Below, piece after piece: positions 11,401 to 23,400 of a DNA stretch of 50,644 bases. The notes under the pieces were generated by a model. The model did not search any database. It was not told the DNA's origin and worked only from the letters and a program-made list of their open reading frames with translations. The stretch spans positions 56,983 through 107,626 of the forward strand of contig KN882991.1 in the NCBI GenBank assembly GCA_000934455.1, read 5' to 3'. Each line of letters begins with the position of its first letter. The first letter of the stretch is position 1. A program made the position numbers and the translations under genes. The DNA comes from Apostichopus parvimensis. Lineage: Eukaryota > Echinodermata > Holothuroidea > Aspidochirotida > Stichopodidae.

Positions 11401-14400
11401 CAAGCACTACAATATCCTAACATGTAGTATAGGTATTTAGATAATAAACAGTAATGAACAAGCTCTGCATTTGCTTTAAAGTAACTTCTAGTCATGTCAA
11501 TAAAGCAACAGCAGATATCAAATCTATACTCACCAGAGTCTGAAACTGTTGTCGTGTAACATCCATTTGTTCCACCATCTGTAACTTGGAGCTTCTCTGC
11601 AAATGAGATATAACAGTTCAGGAAAACTTGAAAGTATGTCATCATGGTTGACTGAAATCAAGTACTTAAAAGAATTTTGTCATCTTTATAGCATCACATC
11701 AAAATGTAATTTTGATGTTCTGTTCCAAAATAGATAGCATTTCCATGTGTTTAGGTTATCACAAAGGAATGGATATGGTTAAACACTGAAGCCATTCCAT
11801 AACTATGAGCATACCGCAAACATCACAAAGACATTGCTTGTATTGTGATAAGTAAGGGAGCAGACCAACAACCATATTGACTTACCTGTTCGTATTTCTG
11901 GTTGAAGGTAACCATCTTTATCAACGCCGACATCTTTACTCACTTTTTCTCTAATGTTGTCTAAAAAGAAATGTTAAAATGAAACAAGTTCAACAAATTA
12001 GAATGTCAGCAGAGGTGTAAAGACTACTGTAGTGTCAATTCTCTTGCATCAACAAATTATGCTTTCAGAGAAAATGAAATCAGGGTATGTCATCATGGAT
12101 GGCAGATACCAAATTTAAAGGTTTAAAAGGCTATTTGTCATTTTGCAGCAATTCCATGTTCTGTTCCATTATATAGAAAAATACAGAGGAAATACATTTT
12201 CAATTGTAAATTGAATGCTATTCAAAGTGCAATGTGCAAATTAAATAGACGTTCTTCATTTTGGTCTAGTGATCAAGGATAAAGCACCAAAGTAAATGAG
12301 GCTCACCTGTTTGTACATCTGGATGTAAGTAACCATCATTATCGACCCCAGTATCATCTACACTTAATTGTGTTTGATCATCTGAAGATAAGATATTGTA
12401 GCAAGTGAAATCACCATGTTAAAATAGCAAAAAGAATACTTTATTATGGACAGTCTTGACTGACAACAAGAAATATCTTTCTAAGGACCTGTGTTTTGAT
12501 TTTGTCACTTGTCACATTTCCTTAAAATTGTAAAGTTGTCACTCATTCCTGTCTTAAAATAGTTTTCCATCCTTGTTGCTGGTGTGTTCTTAAGAGGACA
12601 CCATTGTCAACAACACAAAGATGATCTGAGGTGTAGTGAATGTGATGATGGTTAGTAATTTGATAAAGAAGATAAATATCTGTATAGAAAGTGAAAACAA
12701 GGAGTATCTTGACATTGTCAGTTCTCATGGGCCTCTCTTCCAGGACAGAGGATCTTGGGAAGGAGAAAACACTTTGAATGGCTAGCTCTCTTAGCAATGT
12801 GGTGCCACTTCAAGTTCTATGTGTGATGAAGGAAATTAGTATCTCTATTATTACTTGAAATATTAGGAAATATGATCATTTTCATCCAAAATATACCAGT
12901 TTTTATACCAAGCTTTTGTCTTGGTGGTGGTGGTAGCTCATAATACAATTATAAATCTAGAGGCTGAACATCAATTGTTACTTCAATTTTTTACCATCTG
13001 TAGCTTGTGGATTACTTACTTAATAAAGTTCTAGAGTAAGTTTGACCAACTTGAACCTTTTGATTGTTTGAAGAATCAGGAGAATCATATCCATCATTTT
13101 CTGCTAGTGAGAGAGAGAGAGAAAGAACAGAGGAAGTGTAAACAGAATTTGCATTTAGTTAGGAGTGTCACATTGCTCTGTCAATAATTATAATATGACA
13201 ACATGGCACATTTCAATAAGACAGATTTATGAGCAAGGTCTTGTTGTGTTCTTACTTTTGTGGAATTAACATCAAGTCATATGAACTTTGCAACTGGTGA
13301 AACCAAATATGTACTCACCAGAGTCTGAAACTGTTGTCGTGTAACATCCATTTGTTGCACCATCTGTATCTTGGAGCTTCTCTAAGGATTCTGCAAAACA
13401 GAAAGAATAGTGTTAAGTTCTAGCTATACCCAAGAACAGTTAAGGTCATCAACTATGTAAGGTGTCTACCATAAGACCTGCTATTTTCATTGTGAAGTAA
13501 CGTTAGATCAGAGATGTGTGTTTCAAATTAAGACAAAAATGTCTCTGGAAACATTTGAAGTTCAAGGTATGCCATCACCACTGATTAAATTCACATGTTT
13601 GTCTCTGCAATGATGTATACTCATGTAGTCTTTCAATGGTAAAGTGAATGCAATATGAGGCAGGCCCGGAACTAGAATTTGCATTTGGATAAGGAGACAC
13701 CAATGTTTGCTGATGTCCATCCTTGGAAGGGGTTTTACAGGGGAAGTGTGACCCCCCCCTTTTTGAAAGGTTAATTTCATAAAGGGTACTGAGATGTAAA
13801 TTTGGTGCTGACATTTCTATCATTTTGAACTCATTTTTGTAGTACAAGTGCTCAGTTTTCTTCATGTGTTACTAAGTAAGCTATTTGGAAGAAATAGGTT
13901 ATTCATCCCATTTTTCCTTGTTGGTAACTTTGATCACTTCAGTTCCACCTAAAACTGATAGATTTCATATATCTTTTACATAATGTTTTTTTTTCAATAT
14001 GTCCAATATTAATCAAATTTAACACCTACCTGATGTAACATCTTCTGGGTCAGAATTGAGATTTCTACTTTTAATGTTCTGCTTCTTGATGAGCTTTACA
14101 CAGTTACCAGTCTGTACCTTTGTAGTTAGAATCAGATTAAAAATAGCCATGAATATTCAACATTTGTTGTGAATATAAAACTGGGCAACCTCCCTTACAC
14201 TGTCTAACATATCATTCAAACCAACCAGGGTAGGTCACTAAAATTATCATGTTTTCATTCTATATATGCAAAACAATTTTTCATTCATTAGGGTTGTGAA
14301 GTGCTACAGATGGATGCTTGTTGCACATTTCACTGTCACCATTCCAATACATCTAAATTGCCAAATGAAGAAAACAACAATGGTCATGACACCTTTCCTA

Positions 14401-17400
14401 AAAAATAGAAAATAAGTGACAACTATAAAAATGACTGCGTTGTATACAAACTTTCAGGAATGTTTCCAAAAGACCGCAGACATCAGTAAAATATAATTTC
14501 TTGATCTTACGATATCCTTGGTGGACATAGCAACCACTCTAACTTGACAGTTGAAATATTTTACTTCTAAACTCAAATCTTTATACTTTATGGTGGGGGG
14601 CATTGACAGTGATTTGTGTTTCATTGCTGCAGTAAACTGAAAATCCTTTGAAGGTTTTGAGCGAGATGTGCTCCTAGAGGACACCCTTTAATAAGGCTGT
14701 GACCAATTCTAATAGCCAAGATCAACATATTACTAACCTTGTAATCAGAGAGTACATTAAGTTTTCTCCATCCATCGTGGAGTCGCAAAAAGACATCATC
14801 TCTAAGGATACGAGTACCCTCTTTTCGTGGGCACCAAACTGTCAAAAGAAGTTGATGCATGCAAAAAGAAACAGATCAATGAAAACAGATTCACAAAAAT
14901 CTTGCTTCTTTTTGAAAATAACAGAATTATGATTGAAACAACCTCAGTGCATTACAAGCCATGAACATTTTCTAAGACTACCTAAATGGTAAAATGGTAA
15001 TTCTAGACTCTAACAAATGAAACCTTCATATTAACATGCAGTACCTAATGGCAAATACAACAGACATGAAAGAGAAGAAACAACCAGGTAAGTTATGTGA
15101 TTAGCATAGATGCAACTTACCCAGATCAAATTGCTCTGGGACAGGCCGTGTAGAATATGGTTCCTCTCGGTAGAAATGGTCAATGATTTTACTTTTGGCT
15201 TGTGTAATTGTATCTACACTCAGGAATCCTAACTCAACAAGCTCATCCTCTTTATCAGTGAAGAGAACTTGAAGTTTCTGAAAATAAATATTGATATTAA
15301 CAGGTTTTTGTACAGACAAATGGTTCTCTAATATAAGTTTAAGTATTCTTACTTTACCCCTCCAGGAGGAATGTGCCTTATCAGTAATTTTGATACAATA
15401 GGTTGACAATATAGGCTCACAATTAATAGAGTATGTGTTGACACCATAAGAGCTCTATGTGTCTGGGATTTCATCATATTATCATTTGAAGTGATCAACT
15501 GTGATTTTAAGAGAAAAAACAACACTTTTGCAAGTTTGGACTCAACAAAAGTATAGTTCAATAAATGATTGTTGTGAAAATATTTGACAGATTATGTTCC
15601 TAATGGAAACAAGGTACAACAAATCATTCAAGTCAACCACAGACAACAGTAATATTTGATTCCAATTGTAGATTGGTTTCTAAGGCTGTCCAATCGGCTC
15701 TATCAAGAAAATGAATTTCAATGACATAATGATTAATTACCAGCTGTGAATTAAACATAATAATTTTTCCTTGGCTATTCTTGAGTTTTTGTCACATCAA
15801 CTGGATCAAAAACAAATGATGTTTACATTAATGTAATTGCATCCCTCTCATACCTTTTGAATTAGTCTGGCTAAACAGAGGCAGAACATAATTCTGCAAT
15901 AATAATGTATGATAATTAAATAAACCTCTTTACAAATAAACTTCCAAATAAGAATCATCACTACATATATAACATACCAATTCAGTGAAGGTAATTTGTT
16001 TGTCTAAAAGATACTGCTGATTAATGGTGAACTGAGATTTTCCAGTAACAGCATCAATCGGTCCCAACTCTATGGTACTCTTGACAGCTCCATATAACTG
16101 CTGTAGGGATTTACTAACACTGTTCTATATTGATATTTGTGAAAGAAAAGAAAGTAAAAATCAATATGAGAACCAGATGTTCACAATATCATTTCTCAAA
16201 AATATATTGATGTATAGTACTGTAAAGCAGTTAAACAAATATAATGCAAGCTTACTAGTGTCCAATAACAACAGGTGCTCTACTGAAAAGTGTTGTTACT
16301 GGATTTACTTAGACTGTCCTATACTGATATTTGTGAAGGGTAAATAGTAAATTATATGAGAAGTTATTCACAAATCCATCTTCAAATGTTGAAAATAACA
16401 ATTGTAGTATTGTATGAAGCAATAAAATTAAATGCCAACAAGTGTATTAGTGTCCACTAACAACAAAAAACAATTTGCTGAGAAGTTTACGTAATACTTA
16501 TAATGCATGAAAATTACAATAAAAAATAAGAAATCTTTACCTATTTTCTTTTCTATGTATTAGTACTTATATCTATAATCAAATTATTTTTATTCTGATG
16601 TAACATTAATCACATATTCTAATGAACTGTTTTCACACATTCTCCTTAATGGTATAGTGTGACATTTGTTTCTAATGTACATAAGGTTACATAAACTTTA
16701 ATAAAAACTTAAATACAATTAATTGGGCAAAATTCATGGTTGAAAAGGGATGACATCAGAATGGAAAACTTCTAACATTGTGATGAAAATTTGTAAATAT
16801 CATGCAAGGTATATGAATAAATATAGTGTAATCAGGAACAACATGGCCTTGTGAATGTCTTATTGATAAATTTATATTTTATACTTCTTGGAACATTCTG
16901 GATAAACTTGACAATGAACATACCACATATTCATAGGAACTAAAGGCAATCCAAATTGATAAGAGTGGTTCAAGACAAGTGTTTCCACTGTGAAGTAAGC
17001 AGAAAGTATATATCATGGATAAAAAATTCGCAAAATATTGAAACTTTTTAAATGTCCGTATTCTCATTCAAAAGTATAATTGTTTAAAGTGATCAGATTT
17101 AGACCTATTTTAACAACTACCCTTGCCAGTTGTCTGCAAATAATCTATATATCAAGTTTTGAAAAGTATTAACAGAGATCATCATTATTCCCACCCCAAA
17201 ACATTCTTCAATTTTTTATAAAAGTTATTATCTATACTTCAAATGAAGTCACATGACTCTGAAGTAGTGAATAGAAAATGTCTCCATAGCAATGTAAAAA
17301 CATTGTAAACAATTACAATTTAATCTTAAAATACAGATTTGCTCAATGGGATGCAACATGCAATTTTGCTTGAAACAAATAAATAATAAATGAACAAAGT

Positions 17401-20400
17401 GAAGTTTTTTTATATTCTGAAATAGATATTGATGTCATTATTATAATTAGCAATGCTCAGAATTTACATGTTAATGCTGTCTAAATGAAATCCTAATGAG
17501 ATCATTTGAAGGGATATACTCTGTTGTAACAGCTAGTAGACTTATAGAACACAAAACTATATGCATACAAACAATGCTGATTTTATCTTTAGTTTTAATA
17601 CCACCTCTACTTGTTATTGTGCTTGTCAAAGCATAGATACAAAAACAAAAACATTCTAGTATTCTACTACCTTCTGAATATATTTTCAGGGTTTTTCAGT
17701 TCATCAGTTTTTGATCCTTGAATCTGTTTTTCAATCAGAGTGAGAAGTAACCTGCAAAAAAGACAAACAATTTTACTTTTGTGGAAGGACATGTACTTAC
17801 TACTTCTTTTATTATTTAAAATTCTGTCCTACTTACTGTGTGAGGAGAGCATGTTTCCCATCCATCATGAGTATTAAGCTGATGTGTGATACTATGTTAG
17901 CCCTGAAATAGACAAAACAGAGGATTTTCAGTAGAATGTTCAACAGCTAAAGGATGTTATGGGAGAATGAAGGGGGGGGGGAGGGGGGATTAGGGGATTA
18001 TTAACTTCCTAAATATTAATAAACAGTAAGCATTTGTGTTAAACAAGAATACCAACTTTAGATTATAGATTACCGTTCTGTTTGTTCAATTTTGCTTTCA
18101 TCTAAAGCATGGAATAGGACTTCTAGATATTCCTTCTTCTTCAAGTGATCTGATAAAGTTGACATGGCTCTACTCATAGAAGGATTATCCATTGCAGCCT
18201 GTGTATGATAACATAAATATGTTGAAGAATAGAAAGTGTTTGCTTATCTTCAGAATTTAGCATGCTAGTTGACTAGATAAAACATTCAATTAAGATATGG
18301 TGACTGGAATTTAATCTTTATATATCTGGATTCATATCATCAGATCAAGTCAGATACAACATGATTTGAAATCAAAGGTTTTCGACAACTAGCATACATC
18401 CTACTTGATGGTAAACTTGGGTGTATGAATATTACCAGATATATCTTCACATTAATATCTGGTAATATCAAGTCAGATGTAAAATGATCTGAACTCAAAG
18501 GAGGCACTGAAATAGAGGTATTATCAAGCAAAAGATATATACATAAAAAAGATATACATGTACTTATCAACCAGATTTAAAATATATGTCAAAAAATGCA
18601 TGGGAATTTTATGTGAAAATATTACATTCATACACAGAAAAGATATATATAATGGACATTAATACATACTTTATCGTTAAAGTTATGTTAACTTTACATA
18701 TTTTACCTTGGGTGGCATCTTGCCAGATATAGTCTGAAGGCCATCGTAAATAAATACTTCTATATATTTACTTGGAGAACAGATTGGCATCACCGGAAGT
18801 GATGCTACAGTGCCTTCAAAACCAAGAGCAGATGTCTTTAGATTTGTAAACACTGAGGAAACAAAAGGTTGGAAGAACATATTGAACTTTTATCTCCACA
18901 AAGAAGACAACTCCATCTCCACATTGTTATTTCTTCAAATGCTATAAAATCCAAGTTTATTGTGAACAACTGAGGGGGGAGTGGGTGGGAGGGGAGGCCA
19001 TACCCCACCTCCTATCGTCAATCAGTGAAAATGCTTCAATCGGAGGTCTTTTTCATTCAGCCAGGAAGACATAGACCACTACTATGGATGTGCCCTCTCC
19101 ATCCAACCTCACATTTCTTCAACTTCACATAAATTTTTTTTTTTAAACCTTGCATTTAAGGGCTACTTATATGGATCTAACTTGTAGAGTAAATTTGCCT
19201 CAGAATCAACACCCTTTGACATCAAACCTCCATCCCTAAATAAGATGACCCCAAGGCAGCAACCCCTTCATTATAAAATCCTTCATTTGCATCTGGCCCT
19301 CCTATAAAGTTTAAACCCCCTACCTCAATCAGTCAGGGGATATTTTGAATTTATTATTATTTATTAGTCCAACCTTCCATTTACAGCTATTCCTAAGTTA
19401 TGACCTTATCATCAGAATATTCAGTCAGCAACTCAATATAGTAAAAAATGAAATTATAACAACAACATATCAACATATATTGTGACATCAAAACAACAAA
19501 ATAGATTTTCATCCATTGTACCAAGGTATTGATTTAATGTTACATTAACAGAAGAGTGAATGATTAGAAATTATGAAGGAATGAACTTCATCCACAGACT
19601 AGTTCAGATAAAGATGTTATTAAGCAACATTCTATTTAATCACAGAGACTCAAATGCACCACTTAAAATGGAATGTATAACATAAAGCAAATAAAGCTTC
19701 AATGGATGGCAATAAAATTCATTGAAATGCTAAAATTTGGGATTTTATGACAGTTTTACACCCGCAATCCTTGTTACAATTTTATGAAGCCCAGGTTGGG
19801 TCTACTAGACAAGCAAACAGCTATAAAGCTGCATCTCTTGACTTTCAGAGAAATGTTTAGATACATTCTCATAAATTAACTAATTCTCTTAAAGGGTGTG
19901 AAGACTCGCACAAAAAGAAACGTCTAATGCCAGTAATTTGACCTAGTTTCGAATGAGGTGTAACAGAAGTGTTAAACACCACCATCGATCCCAGAAAAAA
20001 AACACACAGCTTGCTACCGTTGGTAATTAGACACTAGTGTACAGTCAGTACATACAGCTGCGGTCAATAACCACAGCACATTACACAAACGATACAGCGA
20101 TGGACATCTCAGGTCCAGCTAGAGATAACAATTAAAGTATCACGTTTCATTACTGTCTGCATTTTGTAGCGACACGAACAAAACGTCACTTGCAAGCAAC
20201 GGAAAGTTAACTTTTTCAGATGGCCGCACGCGGTTTGGGGCGAGTCTTCAATGCCTTTAATACAAGACTAAAAGACCACCCTTGGATGACATTCAATACT
20301 ATTTGTCCTTGACTAACTTGTGACACATTATAAACATGCTATACTTAAATTGTGTGTTGCATCTGAGGAACTGACCAATGTAAAAGAAGTACAGCCACTA

Positions 20401-23400
20401 TTATTGATGAGGCTCAAATGTTGAAGGAACATTTAAAAAACCACAAAAGTGGTATTGAAATTCAACCTGGACTGATAGCAGTGTTTATTCTACAACATAT
20501 GAAAGATCAGTTTGTTCCTAAAGTCACCTTTTGATCTTGAGGATATCAAAAGTTACGTACATGTTCTCATCTCATCGTTGTAATTGTTCTCTATTTGAGC
20601 TATCTGCATCTCGAGTTGAGTAACAATCCTGTCCTTCTGTAATTTCTGTTTGCAGCCGAAGATGAATAAGATGCAAGCTATGATAACAATGACCACGTAG
20701 ATAATATTAAAAGAAGGCCCTGCGTACTGTAAATATCCAATTCCAATGTTCAAGTTAGCATGTTGAACCTAGAAAAGAAAATAATTCAATTCATGAAATA
20801 GGTTGATAAAATAATCAGGTTAGGAGTAATATTTTTAGAAAATGTTCATAGATGTTCTCAAAGTACAATGTAAGATGAGACACCAGGTAGAATTATCTGT
20901 ATATTGTGTACAACGCAAAATAAAGAGACTGTCTTTACTTAAAATCTCTTTGACATCTTAACACTGATATGATTCTGCCATTTTCAAATAAAATATACTT
21001 AATTATATTCACCAGTGCTCAAGCTTCTTTCTTGAAGGATATAATGCATCAAGAGATACAAACGTCTCGTAAATGTCTTCATCTTTAATAGCTATGTTAT
21101 ATTTGTCATGAAAGGATATGGAATTTCTCTGCAAGTAATACTGTCTCTCATATTTTGTCAGAGAGCACCACATGTCCAATATGTTCTGCAAACAAGTTAA
21201 CACATCTTCCTTTTTGTGGATATTAGTGTGTTGATCTTTGACATTCAATTGTGAATATTTTCAGGATTGTTTGCTGAACATTTATTATAACCATTCAGTT
21301 TCTGATCATTAGATCTTTAAAATGTTTCTTTTTGTTACCGTTTGGTTTTATTTGATGTCAATAATTGCTCATAAGGTACTGAAAGAGGTTAATCACTCAA
21401 AAGCAATAACCATTGAGTACCAGATACATGGGAATATCTCTCTATTAAAGTCAACACCTTTCTTGGTATAGACACTTTGATATATGGTTTACTAAACGAG
21501 AGAGAACTCATTGAAATTTAGATGGCTAGCCTAATCTAAAGAATTTGTCCAACATAGGAGTCAATATCTCCTTGGTCCAAAAGTAGCAGGCACCATGTTA
21601 TGTCCACCTGTGGTCTAAAAAGTCTTACTTGATCAAATTTGAACTGGTTAAAATAAAAGATCATATTGTACGTCATTCAAATATTGACTCAAATCATTCC
21701 AGAATAAGATTCTCTCATACACAATGTTCTAATACTAATTTATAGTAGGCCTACACACAATATAAGCATTGCTTGTGCATATGGACATATGGCATTATGA
21801 CATAAAGTATGTTGTGCATGGCAGCATTAACATTAATATCATCAATGTGTGAAGTGATTTTACTTTGGTATAGCTATGAAACCATATAGAAAACCTTTCA
21901 CTTTGATACATTGTGGACGAAGTATCAATTTATATAAACTGTTATATCACTTACAATAACAAATGGTAAGTTTCTTTCAGTATGTTCCCCATTTATATCC
22001 CCAGCTGGTGGGGAGTTCTCTGGGGGGGTGCAAACCAAGGATCCAGGAGTGAGAGTAATATTTACACACAGCTCTGTACCAATGTAAACTTTCACATCTA
22101 TTTCTTGGCTTCCTTCATTTAAATTTCTACCCTGTGTGAAAGAGAAAGGCAGAACAAAAGCCAAAGTAAACATTACAGATGTTTTTGTGAGAGATTTCCT
22201 TTCATAGTTCTTACAAAATTTCAACCTGATGTTAAATGAATTCACACACACTTGAATGACACAAAAGAACATGTAGTATAAGACAACATTGGTAAATGGA
22301 GAAAGGACAAAATTATCTTCCTGGAAAAAGTATATTCTAATAATAAAAACATTCTGAATGAAAAATAAGTGAGTAATGTTTCAACAAATGATCAAGTCTA
22401 ACATAGTAAACAAACAGCTTTTGTTATTTGACATCATCATACAAGATGGTAACTAAAGAATTGCACATCTAGGATATGTATTTTTGTTTGGTTTCAGTAC
22501 TATTTGGTTTATTTTTGGTTTCTTTGAATAACTGTGATATAAATTGTAGCAGATATCAGGGAATGAACAAGGGTTGAAAGATGAAACTATATACTGTTAA
22601 AGGTCACCATGCATTGCTGTTCTTTAATGGTTTGACTTCCTCAGCTAGTACACATGCTGTAGCATTACTTCTAGAAATCTAAAACAATTACACACCACCA
22701 GAACCAAATAAATGATTTGGTATAAATGCTCCATAGTTCTCTATCTTAGGTGATATTTGCTATTTACTGATGAGTTGTCGCACGGTCTTTATTAACTCTC
22801 ATTTTCTTGAATGGAATAAGTTCATTCTAATGAAATTATTGGATAAGATGTAATTATAATTACCTTAAGGATAAGTAGACTGGAACTGCCATCATATTCG
22901 CTAACACCGCCATCAAACTGGTCATATACTGGATCTTGCACATACTGAAATGTTTCCTTATTGTCAATTGACCAGGTTAAGAGTTCTGTTACTCCATCCA
23001 TGATAAACCCAACATCAACAAGACCTCCTGCCTCATCAGCTCTCTTTCTCCTTGTTTGAGTGAAGTTAAGGCTCGGAGAAAGACAAATCATCTTGCCAGC
23101 ATCAATAATTTCACAAATCTGTTTTGAAAATAATTACAGTCTATCAAAGATAAGGAACACTCATTGTGATTATACATTGCATACATCTTGTGTACCATTA
23201 TACACTTAATAATGCATTCATCCCAAAATGCAGAACAAATGAAAACTGGTTAGTTTTACAGAATATTAAAATGTGTGGTACTAAAATACTAACTAACCAT
23301 TTAGAAACAGCCCATAAATAATCTCTAATGTATGAAAAGTGAAACAAAAACCACAACATTCAAACAAGGTAATTAAATTGTATTTCATTGAATAAGGGTA

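Noticed and set aside
15854..15893. Possible 40-bp micro-exon between plexin exons 24 and 23
   Set aside because: It ends in phase 1, which does not fit the next exon, and direct joining of exons 23 and 24 restores the RBD strand exactly.
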